Source of the DNA: an uncultured Dermabacteraceae bacterium
GTDB taxonomy: Bacteria > Actinomycetota > Actinomycetes > Actinomycetales > Dermabacteraceae
NCBI GenBank assembly: GCA_946223075.1
Contig: CAMILZ010000011.1
Span: 4,805-68,804 of the forward strand
Direction of reading: 5' to 3'
Length of the DNA stretch: 64,000 bases
Shown: piece after piece, positions 53,021 through 60,450 of the stretch
Layout of the letters: each line of letters starts with the position of its first letter
Position numbering within the stretch: the first letter of the stretch is position 1
Notes under the pieces: generated by a model
Told to the model about the DNA's origin: nothing
Database searches by the model: none
What the model saw: the letters and a program-made list of their open reading frames with translations, nothing else
Position numbers and translations under genes: made by a program

Positions 53021-53191
53021 ATGACCGATACCACTATTCGCACCACGCCACACGAGAACGCCATTCGCGACCGTCTCGCGGACGACACGGGGGCGACAAC
53101 CGCGGAATACGCCGTGACGATCGTCGCAACTTACATCGCTCCAGGACGTACTTACTTCACGCTGGCTGGAGTGCCTGTGCGGACAGGCTGA
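53021..53191 (+). pseudogene. Flp/DUF4244-type pilin gene truncated by insertion
   Basis: ATG 53021 has an AAGGGGG site 10 bases upstream. The product starts as an actinobacterial tad pilin: a short leader, then ADDTGATTAEYAVTIVA, where G-x-TTAEYA is the processing and assembly region that precedes the transmembrane helix. After this the sequence changes abruptly (TYIAPGRTYFTLAG...) and stops at 56 residues without the hydrophobic helix. The break is near 53126-53131 and marks the left edge of foreign DNA. The rest of the pilin and any tadE/F genes are not in the window. The tad pilus is therefore probably not made in this strain. Confidence 0.75.
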
Positions 53192-53204
53192 GGGGTGGCG
53201 AGAG

Positions 53205-53233
53205 TTGACAAGACCTGATAGGATCGCGTTAGT
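53205..53233 (+). promoter_or_regulatory. Candidate promoter of the mobile-element operon
   Basis: A consensus -35 TTGACA (53205-53210) is followed at 17 bases by GTTAGT (53228-53233), which matches three of six -10 positions. It is the first promoter-like sequence inside the element and lies about 310 bases before the HTH gene. The 53192-53543 stretch has no gene but several short hairpins (for example TGCGAG/CTCGCA at 53290-53308 and GCGGTC/GACCGC at 53439-53452), so it may hold control or origin sequences. Confidence 0.45.
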
Positions 53234-53510
53234 TCTTGTAGGTCGCGATTCGTGAGGCTTGCAGGAAGGGATAACCCCGAGGGTGGATGCGAGCTACGAT
53301 CTCGCACCACGGAGTAGCGCTCCGAACGGTCAGCGGCCGGTAAATCCTCCAACACGGATGAACCGCGTAAGCCCTGGAGTGGCAGGCCAGGCAGCGAGTA
53401 GAGGCTGGGTAGGGAGTTAGCGCTCCTGTAAAGCAATGGCGGTCCCGACCGCTAGCGAGTTGAGCACGGCTCACCAGGCCGCCCAGACAGCAAGCCGGGA
53501 AAGCACCCCT

Positions 53511-53536
53511 CTCCGGACAGTTCAAGCTGTCTGGAG
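53511..53536 (+). promoter_or_regulatory. Hairpin that covers the ribosome site of the HTH gene
   Basis: CTCCGGACAG (53511-53520) pairs with CTGTCTGGAG (53527-53536) with one mismatch and a 6-base loop. The right arm contains the CTGGAG ribosome site that lies 7 bases before ATG 53544. Folding would hide the site, so translation of the first gene of the operon, and of the coupled genes behind it, may be controlled here. Confidence 0.5.
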
Positions 53537-53543
53537 TTCCATC

Positions 53544-53819
53544 ATGGCCGCACCGGCCCTCCTGTCTTTGAAGTCGCTGTCCGAGCGCTTCGACACCCCT
53601 GTTTCTACCCTCCGCTACCACATCCGCACCGGGAAGCTCAGCGCCGTCAAGGTCGGCGGCCGGGTCATGATCCCCGAGGAGGAGGCCGTTACCTTCCTCC
53701 GCCCGGTGAGTCCGTCCGGCAAGATCGACGCCGCGGTCAAGGCGATCGTCGACGCCGCACCCACACTGACCACCGAGCAGCGCGAGCAGCTCGCGGTCAT
53801 CCTCGGGGGTGCCGCATGA
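53544..53819 (+). CDS. Excisionase/MerR-like helix-turn-helix protein
   Basis: 91 residues from ATG 53544 (MAAPALLSLKSLSERFD), chosen for the CTGGAG site at 7 bases; an upstream ATG at 53436 has no site. It has the HTH_17 form: LSLKSLSERFDTPVSTLRYH, then IRTGKLSAVKVGGRVMIPEE, which binds DNA like excisionases and small plasmid regulators. The C-terminal ~30 residues are helical. It could regulate the polymerase operon, act as a replication initiator helper, or be a directionality factor for an integrase not in the window. The stop overlaps the polymerase start (ATGA). Confidence 0.75.
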   Translation: MAAPALLSLKSLSERFDTPVSTLRYHIRTGKLSAVKVGGRVMIPEEEAVTFLRPVSPSGKIDAAVKAIVDAAPTLTTEQREQLAVILGGAA

Positions 53820-56800
53820 GCGCCTCGACGACTGTTCTGGACCTTGGCGATAAGGCCAGCGCACTTGAGGATAAGGGCTTATCGTCAAGTGAAATCGCGC
53901 AAAACCCCAGGTCAGAAGTACTGGCGGCAACGCCGTATGGGGAAAGCCCAGTTGCCGCCGCCGCCGCCAATGGGTGGCGCGCCACGGTCGTGGAGGACAC
54001 CGCCACGTCCAAGAAGCACCCGGCGCGCTTCGCGGTGCTGACCCGGACCATCGACCGCGCCAGGCGGAGCGGCACCGGCGGCTTCGGCACCTACCAGTCC
54101 GTCGCTGCCATGGGCTCGGGCACCGGGTCCGTCGTGATCGGCTTCGACACCGAGTTCGTGGGTGTCAGCGAGACCGACCCCGAGCGCGGGTGGGTCGGTG
54201 AGAGCACTGACGTGACGCGGCGCATCGTTTCCTATCAGTTCGCGGCGATCGATCCCACGGACGAGAGCAAGCTGCGCCTGGTGGTGGTGCTGCCGCAGAC
54301 CTACGACGGGCCGCTGGGGCCGCGTCAGGCTCGCCTGTCTGTGGAGAGAGCCCTCGGCATCGCCATCGAGCACCTTGGGCTCCATGAGCATCCGCTCGCG
54401 GTGGGCTGGGGCGCACAGGGGGCTGCACGCGACGACGTGAAGGACTCCGAGGGCAAGTATCGGCCCAGCCGGTGGTTCACCAGCAAGGTGGACTCGCGGG
54501 CGCTGCCGATCACGCTGGTGGCGCACCTCCAGCATGCGGACCTGACCACGTTCGTGGACCGGCGCAAGGCCCTCGACACCTGGAATCTCGCTTACCCCGA
54601 GCGTGCTCGCGAAGCACCTTCGCGTGCAGGCTGGTCGGGCTACAGGGGGCGTTGGCTGGACTCTGACGTGCCGGACATCCTGCGAGCGGTGATCGCGGCC
54701 AGCGCGGGCATGGTCTCGCCGACCCCCGTGCGCATGGTGCTCGACGGGGCGAACTGGTGGTGGGCGCGGCCTATCGAGCTTTCCATCCGCGACACCATGG
54801 CGCAGTCCGGTGCGCAGCCGCTCCGCGCCCTCGGTGAGGCGGTTGGGGTGCCTAAGCAGGAGGTGCCTGATAACTGGATCACGCGCATGGACGAGTACCT
54901 CTCCAAGCACCCGGTCGAGTTCATGGACTACGCCGCGAACGATGCGGTGATCGCGCTGGAGTACGTCTCCCAGGTCTACGGGGACCACAAGGCAGTGCCG
55001 CTCACGCTGCCCACCGCTGCTGCTCGAGTGGTTCGCGAGAGCATCACCTCCGCGATCGAGAAGGGCCGGTTCAACAGCGTCTTTGGCGGGCTAAGGAAGG
55101 TGGACAAGAAGGTCGATGCCACCACCAGCGTGGAGAACCAGCTGGACTACTACCGCAAGCGCGAGCTCCAGCCCATCGACGGCTCGGCGGCGACGTGGAT
55201 TCACGCGTCGGCGCTGGCGTTCCGAGGTGGCTACAACATGAGCGCCGAGCTCGGGCTGTTCGAGCAGGAGACGCATGACCTGGATCTGAAGTCGTGCTAC
55301 CCCACCTCGAGCTCGACGATCTGGGACGTCGACTACCTCCATCCCGACGGCGTGATCCGCAAGACAGTCAACAACCAGCAACTCGAGCTTGAGGACTTCA
55401 AGGAGGGCGGTCCGCTGACCCCTTTTGTGGGGTTCGTGAGCTTCGAGTTCCCCAAAGGCGTGGCCTTCCCGTGCCTGCCGGTGCCTGTCCAAGGGTCGAT
55501 GATCTACCCCCGAACCTCTGGTGACGCGCGCGGGGTCTGGGCTGTGGGTCCCGAGGTCTGGCTGGCTCTCACGCTCGGCGCGACCGTGACCTGCCAGATC
55601 GGCCACTTCGGGCGCACGCTGCGAGATGAGGAGGGCACCCCCTCGCGCTTGCTGCGCGGAGCCTACAAGCAGCTCCTGGATGACCGCTCGCGGGCGAAGC
55701 GGGAGTACGGGCCAGATTCCTTCCAGCAGGGTGTGCTCAAGCTGATGGCCAATGCCCCGTACGGCAAGCTCGCACAGGGTGTCATGGGGCAGCGCGGCTG
55801 GGATGCGTGGGCTCAGGAGCGCGATGCTGTGGGCGGCTCCGCCATCACTTCGCCGTGGCATGCGTCGATGACCACGGGGCTGGTGCGTGCCGTGCTGATC
55901 GCTACGCTGAACCAGCTCTACGAACTGGGGTACGCGACGCCGAGCTGCACAACAGACGGGTTCATCACCGATGCCCGGCTCGATGTGGTCAAAGGGCTTG
56001 ACCTATACGGGCTGGGTGAGCTGTGGCGTGACTCCCGCGAGGCGCTCACGGGATCACGGTCCATGTGGGAAGAGAAGCACACCCAGACCGACCTGCTGAA
56101 CGTCACCACGCGGGCGAACTTCTCGCGCCAGCCGGGCGGCGTCCTCGCTCATGGCGGGTACAAGCTGCCCGAGGGCATCGAGGCGGACAGCCAGGAAGAC
56201 CGCGACCACATGTACGAGCTCATGGTCACGCGGGACGGTGCCCTGCCGGTGACGATGAAGGTCTTCCCCTCAATGCAGGAGCTCACCCGCACGGAGAACC
56301 GCCTGGACTTCGCGCCGAAGACGGTGCGCAAGCAGCAGACCATCGAGTTTGATCGTAAGCGGCGGCCCGTCCCCGACGGGATGACCGCGCACATGGTGAT
56401 GATCGGCGAGAAGGTCTACGAGGTCGCCCACGTCCACACCGTGCCGTGGGAGTCGCCTGCTGACGCTGAGCTAGGGCGGTCGGTGGACAAGGGCCTGAAG
56501 CGCTGGGACGACGAACTGGGCGAGCCGGTCTGGGAGCGCTCGCCCGTGCGCCGCACTCGCGCGCAGTGGAACGACTACTTCGAACGCCTTGAGGCCGTGC
56601 TGGATGAGGACGGCCGGGTCGCTGAAGCCGAGCGCCGTGATCGCATCAGTAAGGGCATCGTCATCGCGCACCGGCAGGAGATCATCCACATCCCGTGGCT
56701 GTCGTGCTCGCGTCCGCTGGCTGACCGCCTCGATGCGTTTGAGGAGTTCGGGCTCCCCCGCCCGCGTGAACGGTTCTGGTCGCACGCACGCTCGAAGGCA

Positions 56801-56896
56801 GAGCGCCAGATCGACGTGGACCTCAATGCTATTGCCCCGTACGTGGCCGAGATGTTGGCCATCGACCCGTTCGAGTCGGCTGAGGAGGGGCGATGA
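53816..56896 (+). CDS. Family B DNA polymerase of a mobile element (pipolin/protein-primed type)
   Basis: 1026 residues. The 3'-5' exonuclease motif I is IGFDTEFVG (Asp111, Glu113). The polymerase domain has motif A DLDLKSCYPTSS (Asp490, Tyr495), motif B KLMANAPYGK (Lys642 to Lys651) and motif C TTDGF (Asp714) in place of the common DTDS. These are the PolB catalytic elements in the right order and spacing. Long PolB enzymes in bacterial integrative elements form the primer-independent (piPolB) group; others are protein-primed enzymes of linear plasmids and phages. No terminal-protein gene is visible, which favours the first. Its role would be replicating the element. It overlaps both neighbours (ATGA each side). 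GC and codon use are close to the host's. Exact subgroup is inference. Confidence 0.8.
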   Translation: MSASTTVLDLGDKASALEDKGLSSSEIAQNPRSEVLAATPYGESPVAAAAANGWRATVVEDTATSKKHPARFAVLTRTIDRARRSGTGGFGTYQSVAAMGSGTGSVVIGFDTEFVGVSETDPERGWVGESTDVTRRIVSYQFAAIDPTDESKLRLVVVLPQTYDGPLGPRQARLSVERALGIAIEHLGLHEHPLAVGWGAQGAARDDVKDSEGKYRPSRWFTSKVDSRALPITLVAHLQHADLTTFVDRRKALDTWNLAYPERAREAPSRAGWSGYRGRWLDSDVPDILRAVIAASAGMVSPTPVRMVLDGANWWWARPIELSIRDTMAQSGAQPLRALGEAVGVPKQEVPDNWITRMDEYLSKHPVEFMDYAANDAVIALEYVSQVYGDHKAVPLTLPTAAARVVRESITSAIEKGRFNSVFGGLRKVDKKVDATTSVENQLDYYRKRELQPIDGSAATWIHASALAFRGGYNMSAELGLFEQETHDLDLKSCYPTSSSTIWDVDYLHPDGVIRKTVNNQQLELEDFKEGGPLTPFVGFVSFEFPKGVAFPCLPVPVQGSMIYPRTSGDARGVWAVGPEVWLALTLGATVTCQIGHFGRTLRDEEGTPSRLLRGAYKQLLDDRSRAKREYGPDSFQQGVLKLMANAPYGKLAQGVMGQRGWDAWAQERDAVGGSAITSPWHASMTTGLVRAVLIATLNQLYELGYATPSCTTDGFITDARLDVVKGLDLYGLGELWRDSREALTGSRSMWEEKHTQTDLLNVTTRANFSRQPGGVLAHGGYKLPEGIEADSQEDRDHMYELMVTRDGALPVTMKVFPSMQELTRTENRLDFAPKTVRKQQTIEFDRKRRPVPDGMTAHMVMIGEKVYEVAHVHTVPWESPADAELGRSVDKGLKRWDDELGEPVWERSPVRRTRAQWNDYFERLEAVLDEDGRVAEAERRDRISKGIVIAHRQEIIHIPWLSCSRPLADRLDAFEEFGLPRPRERFWSHARSKAERQIDVDLNAIAPYVAEMLAIDPFESAEEGR
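53844..53890. repeat. Cluster of three TTGRSGATAAGSSC repeats, two direct and one inverted
   Basis: TTGGCGATAAGGCC (53844-53857) and TTGAGGATAAGGGC (53865-53878) are direct repeats 21 bases apart. TTGACGATAAGCCC on the minus strand (53875-53888) is inverted to the second. Copies 2 and 3 form a near-perfect palindrome (53862-53891, one mismatch). They sit in the first 25 codons of the polymerase gene. The layout resembles iterons or an operator; the 28 bases 53863-53890 also fit an 11-6-11 arm-centre-arm plan like dif sites. Confidence 0.55.
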
Positions 56897-57231
56897 CGTA
56901 CACGATCGGCGGCCAGCGATTCGCCACCAAGCTCGACGTTCGCACTCACGCAAGCACTGTTCTCAACCGCACAGGGCTCGGCGAGGCCATGCAGGGCGAG
57001 GACGAGCTCTTCGCCCGTGAACTGCTCGCCCAGCACCCCCGAGCCGCTCAGAAGCACGGTGCGGGAGTTGCGGTCGTCACCGTTGCGCTCATGCCCGAGT
57101 GGGGCACCCGGAACTTCCTCGTCATGCGCGAGGACGGGTCGGTCGACAACTGGTCGATCAAGAAGTGCATCACCAACCTGCGGCCCGATGCCGCATCAAC
57201 CGGAAGGAGCAATCATGTCCACTCTCGCTGA
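56893..57231 (+). CDS. DUF3223-domain protein
   Basis: 112 residues from ATG 56893 inside the polymerase stop. The order IGGQRFATKLDVRTHASTVL, FARELLAQHPRAAQKHGAGV, FLVMREDGSVDNWSIKKCI matches DUF3223, with its conserved H-P and D-G-S...S-x-x-K-C-I motifs. The same domain forms the C-terminus of plant RNA polymerase IV/V largest subunits (DeCL domain) and is fused to or encoded near nucleases in bacteria and phages; it is thought to bind nucleic acid or protein. Placed between the polymerase and mobilization genes, it may assist replication. The last 17 bases overlap the next gene. Confidence 0.7.
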   Translation: MTYTIGGQRFATKLDVRTHASTVLNRTGLGEAMQGEDELFARELLAQHPRAAQKHGAGVAVVTVALMPEWGTRNFLVMREDGSVDNWSIKKCITNLRPDAASTGRSNHVHSR

Positions 57232-57532
57232 GGAGATTCGTGTCGCCGAGGCGCGCGTCGCTGCGCTCAAGGCCCGGCGTGCCGAGCAGGAGAAGAGGGA
57301 GCGCCGTGAGCTCGCGGACACCCTTCTCGTGCTTGTCGAGGAGCGCGCCGAAAGTTCCGAGCAGCACACCACAGCCACCGAGCTGTTGCGTGCTGCCCGT
57401 CGTCGGGCCCGCCAGGAGGCCGAGGCGGTCACGGCGCGGCGCAAGGAGGCTGCACGCAAGGCGGCTGCCACGCGGAAGCAGGCTCGCGCTGCTTCCCAGG
57501 TCCACGCGCAGGAGGTTATCCATGACCACTGA
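57215..57532 (+). CDS. Small coiled-coil protein of the mobile element
   Basis: 105 residues from ATG 57215 with an AAGGAG site 5 bases upstream. Nearly the whole chain is charged alpha helix with heptad-like spacing (EEIRVAEARVAALKARRAEQ, ERRELADTLLVLVEERAESS, RRRARQEAEAVTARRKEAAR), so it is predicted coiled coil with a very basic second half. No known domain is recognised. A DNA-binding or relaxosome accessory role would fit the position between DUF3223 and mobC, but that is inference. It overlaps mobC by 11 bases. Confidence 0.65.
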   Translation: MSTLAEEIRVAEARVAALKARRAEQEKRERRELADTLLVLVEERAESSEQHTTATELLRAARRRARQEAEAVTARRKEAARKAAATRKQARAASQVHAQEVIHDH

Positions 57533-58064
57533 TCAGCGTGGGACAACAGGGAGGGGTCCAGGGGAGGGGCATAGCCCACTCCCCGGCCAGCACGAAACGA
57601 CGTCAGCCGTTTCGTCTGCTGGCCGTAGTACCAGCACCAGGGACCCGCACGAACGTAGTTCGGACGGGCAAGGGGTTGGTACTACCTCCCGGGCGGGCGC
57701 GGCGTCTCCCCCTCGGTCACGAGATAAGGGAGGCGACCGCCGGGGTGCGCGCCGCCAGGCGCGCGGGCACCGCCTCACTGTACGGCTTGACGATGAGGAG
57801 GCGGGGCAGGTCGCAGACCTCGCCGAGCGGTACGGCATCCCGGGCTCCGGGGTGCTACGGGCCGGGATGGCCGTGCTGGCTGGTGCGCCCGTGCCGCAGC
57901 CGCCGAACGTGGACTTGCTGGCCGTGCGGCGTGAGGTGAACGCGCTGGGCGTCAACGTCAACCAAATCGCGCGGCGTGTGAACAATGGCGAGCGTGTGGC
58001 GGCGGTCGAGCTGCAGCAGATGGTCGACATGCTGCACGAGCTGGTGCGGAGGTGGTCGTCATGA
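57522..58064 (+). CDS. mobC: MobC-type relaxosome accessory protein
   Basis: 180 residues from ATG 57522 with GGAGG 6 bases upstream. The C-terminal ~110 residues have the ribbon-helix-helix start HRLTVRLDDEEAGQVADLAE and the MobC motif LRAGMAVLAG, then LLAVRREVNALGVNVNQIAR with RRVN. MobC proteins bind oriT and help the relaxase nick. The first ~70 residues are Ser/Gly/Arg-rich and disordered, and their DNA contains inverted repeats, so this part may be oriT rather than a folded domain. The stop overlaps the mobA start (ATGA). Confidence 0.8.
   Translation: MTTDQRGTTGRGPGEGHSPLPGQHETTSAVSSAGRSTSTRDPHERSSDGQGVGTTSRAGAASPPRSRDKGGDRRGARRQARGHRLTVRLDDEEAGQVADLAERYGIPGSGVLRAGMAVLAGAPVPQPPNVDLLAVRREVNALGVNVNQIARRVNNGERVAAVELQQMVDMLHELVRRWSS
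57592..57685. other. Candidate oriT region (two inverted repeats) within the 5' part of mobC
   Basis: ACGAAACG (57592-57599) pairs with CGTTTCGT (57608-57615), and GTAGTACC (57625-57632) pairs with GGTACTAC (57678-57685). Such inverted repeats flank the nick site in MOB_P origins of transfer, which usually lie close to mobC. The nick site itself cannot be assigned from sequence alone. Confidence 0.4.
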
Positions 58065-59317
58065 GCGTCACCAAGGTCTCGCCGTCCGTGCGGGCTGCAG
58101 CGTCGGTTATCTACGCCTACTACGGACGGCCTGCGGACTTTTCACGCTCGCGTGCAGCGGGTGAGCTCTCCGACTTCGCCTCGCCGATGGACGCGGTCGA
58201 GCAGATGGAGGCAATGACGCGGGGCACCGGGCGCAAGAACCAGGCGCTCACGGTCATCCAGTCCTTCTCGAAGGAGGAGATCGACGCAAGCGACCCCGAG
58301 CAGCTAGCGCTCGTCACGGAGGCGGGCTACCGGCTCGCACGGCGGGTCGCCCCCGGCTCGCCGTGCGTGGTCGTGACGCACGATGACAGCGAGGGCGGGC
58401 ACCCGCACAACCACATCATCATCGCCAACCATGACCTGGAGACAGGGATGGCGGCTCGTGGCGGGCAGGGCCTTCGCCATCACGAGCTGGCCGGGGCGAA
58501 CGACGCCGTGATGCGCGAGATGGGCCTGCAGGTCGTGGCGCGCACCGAGCTGGCCCACGACGTGAACCGCTCCCGCGCTTCGGAGAAGACCGACCTCTCC
58601 CAGCTCAGCGTGGACGAGCTCAACAAGTCCACTTGACGGGAGTTCCTCGCTGACCGTGTGGACGAGGCCCTCCAGGACTCGCGCTCGGTTGACCTCGACT
58701 CCCTGGTCGAGGTGGCCAAGGAGCACGGTGTCTCGATCCGAGCGAAGACTGGTAAGCGGGCGACAGGTCTGACCTACGCCCTGGTGAATGAGAACGGCGA
58801 GGTGCGCAGGGCAGGCCGCTCGAAGTTTGCCAGCACGGGCACGAAGCTCGGCGCTGATTACACGTACGAGGGCGTGCTGGCGAGCATCCAGCAGCTCCGG
58901 GAAGCAGAGAAGGAGATCGACGATGAGCAGGGCTATGGAGAAGGTGATGAGCTCAGCGCAGCCATCGCACGGCTCGCAGCAGACGGACCTCGCCGAGGCG
59001 GTGCGGGGCCTCGTGAGCGTGGTCGAGAAGCAGGCAGAGCGACTGGGGCACCTGGAGGTGGCGATCGAGAAGCTGGGGGAGGAGGTGTCCACGCACAGTT
59101 CGACGCAGGACAGCACGCTGCCCTCCGAGCTGCGCTCGCTCGAGAACGCTCAGAGCGAGATGAGCAAGACGCTCGCCGAGATCGGGAAGACCGTGAGCGA
59201 CGAGCGCGTCGTGAAGACCAGCGACGGCGAGACCGTGAGCGCCTCGCAGCTCTCAGCGCACACCCTTGTGTCGAGGCTGGAAAAGGAGATCAAGGTGATG
59301 AGCTCCAGTTCGACTGA
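58061..59317 (+). pseudogene. mobA: MobA-type relaxase interrupted by an in-frame TGA
   Basis: ATG 58061 overlaps the mobC stop. Residues 1-191 contain the relaxase domain: SVIYAYYGRP (catalytic Tyr region) and VVVTHDDSEGGHPHNHIIIA (the His-x-H metal site of MOB_P relaxases). Codon 192 is TGA (58634-58636), and the same frame continues without gap as REFLADRVDEALQDSRSVDL and a further ~200 codons to 59317. Homologous proteins usually have Trp in this position (STWREFL-like), so TGG to TGA is the simplest change. The 191-residue product could still nick but would lack the C-terminal part. The last ~130 codons overlap the MobB-like gene and are Arg/Ala-rich. Confidence 0.75.
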
Positions 59318-59846
59318 GCTGGCGGAGGCGGTGCGCAGGCGCGGTCAGATCGTCGTTGACATGGCGCGACTGGAGAAGCACGTGGCGGGCATGCTCGACC
59401 AGCGGCTCCAGCGCGCCGTGGAGGGGTCTGTCACGCGCCTGGAGAAGACCCTCAGCGGTCGGATCGATGCCGTCGGTGCGGAGGCTCGTCAGGCTGCTGA
59501 GAAGGCGGAGGCGACGTCGAAGCAGGCCGCTCAAGCAATCGAGACCAGCGCCACACGGATCGAGGCGTCCCGGAAGGTTGGCTGGTCGGAGGTGGGTAAC
59601 CTCGCTGCCGCGCTGCTCCCCTTGCTGGTCGCGGTCACCCTCGTGCTCGGGCTCGGGCGCGTGCTGGTCGTGGATGTGCTGGGCATGCCGGTGGTGACCG
59701 CGTGGCTGTGGGGGCAGGTGTCCGCTGCGTCCTCGTGGTGGGCGGGTGGCCTGTGGGCCGTCGGGCTGGTCGCCGTGGTCGGTGGGACGGTGGCGCTTGT
59801 GGCGTGGGCATCGAAGCGGCTCTACGAGTGGTATCGCCGCTGGTGA
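58923..59846 (+). CDS. MobB-like coiled-coil membrane protein nested in the relaxase gene end
   Basis: 307 residues from ATG 58923 with an AAGGAG site 8 bases upstream. Residues 1-210 are helical coiled coil (LAEAVRGLVSVVEKQAERLG, SEMSKTLAEIGKTVSDERVV, HVAGMLDQRLQRAVEGSVTR). Two transmembrane helices follow (AALLPLLVAVTLVLGLG and GGLWAVGLVAVVGGTVALVA), ending in a short basic tail. It overlaps the 3' end of mobA in another frame, as mobB does in ColE1-like plasmids, where MobB is a membrane-linked partner of the relaxase. The family assignment is by layout and architecture, not by clear sequence identity. Confidence 0.6.
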   Translation: MSRAMEKVMSSAQPSHGSQQTDLAEAVRGLVSVVEKQAERLGHLEVAIEKLGEEVSTHSSTQDSTLPSELRSLENAQSEMSKTLAEIGKTVSDERVVKTSDGETVSASQLSAHTLVSRLEKEIKVMSSSSTELAEAVRRRGQIVVDMARLEKHVAGMLDQRLQRAVEGSVTRLEKTLSGRIDAVGAEARQAAEKAEATSKQAAQAIETSATRIEASRKVGWSEVGNLAAALLPLLVAVTLVLGLGRVLVVDVLGMPVVTAWLWGQVSAASSWWAGGLWAVGLVAVVGGTVALVAWASKRLYEWYRRW

Positions 59847-59858
59847 AGAAACGAAAAG

Positions 59859-59890
59859 AAGAACCCCAGCCCGCGAGGGCTGGGGTTCTT
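59859..59890. terminator. Bidirectional terminator between the mob operon and ardA
   Basis: A perfect 14-bp stem (59859-59872 with 59877-59890) with a GCGA tetraloop has AAGAA at the left base and TTCTT at the right base. It is 12 bases after the MobB-like stop and 9 bases from the ardA stop, so it serves both convergent units. Confidence 0.88.
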
Positions 59891-59898
59891 CATGTGGG

Positions 59899-60450
59899 TC
59901 AGAGGTTGCGGAACACGTACACGCCACCGCCGGGAGCATCCTCGACTGTGTAGTCGTACCGCAAGTCATGGGTCCAGGAGTCCCAGTGGAAGTACCGTTG
60001 GGCCTCGGCTGGCCAGCCAGTCATCATCCCGGTTGACTCGACCTGATCCTCGGCGTACTCGCGGAAGCTGTCCCAGTGACCGACGTAGTGCTCAAGGAAG
60101 TCCGGGACTGACGGGATCTCTCCGGTGCCCTGCGCAACGTAGCAGCCCGAGTGGACCCAGGCGCACAGTGCGGCCCAAAGTTCTTCGCCGACCTCCTCGA
60201 AGACCTCGCCCCACTCCGCAGCCTCCAGGAGGTCCATCTCGTGATCCACGGGGAGGTTCTCCAGGTCCAGACACCAGATCTCCTCGCAGTAGGGGCTGGG
60301 ACGGCGCTGGCCGCGGTGGACGGCCTCGAGGCCAACGTCTCCCGCCTCGGTACAGTCGAACCAGTCGCCGACCAGGTATCCGTTGTTGTAGCAGTTGAGG
60401 CAGCTTCCCCAGAATCGAGGGACGTGGCTCATGGTGAGGGTGGCTGTCAT
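59899..60450 (-). CDS. ardA: ArdA-like antirestriction protein
   Basis: 183 residues from ATG 60450, overlapping the stop of the 49-aa ORF; a second ATG six codons later (MSHVPRFWG) is possible. The start RFWGSCLNCYNNGYLVGDWF resembles the first domain of ArdA (xSCLxxYNxGxLxGxW), and the end HWDSFREYAEDQVES then WPAEAQRYFHWDSWTHDLRY then YVFRNL matches the C-terminal ArdA domain with acidic DNA-mimic surface. The protein is very acidic. ArdA blocks type I restriction enzymes when an element enters a new host. It is shared by many conjugative and mobilizable elements. Three extra Cys pairs are not typical. Confidence 0.75.
   Translation of the reverse strand: MTATLTMSHVPRFWGSCLNCYNNGYLVGDWFDCTEAGDVGLEAVHRGQRRPSPYCEEIWCLDLENLPVDHEMDLLEAAEWGEVFEEVGEELWAALCAWVHSGCYVAQGTGEIPSVPDFLEHYVGHWDSFREYAEDQVESTGMMTGWPAEAQRYFHWDSWTHDLRYDYTVEDAPGGGVYVFRNL

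Noticed and set aside
58634..58636. TGA in the relaxase as recoded Trp or selenocysteine
   Set aside because: All other genes use TGA as stop, many with ATGA overlaps, and no selenocysteine-type hairpin is seen; a point mutation is simpler.
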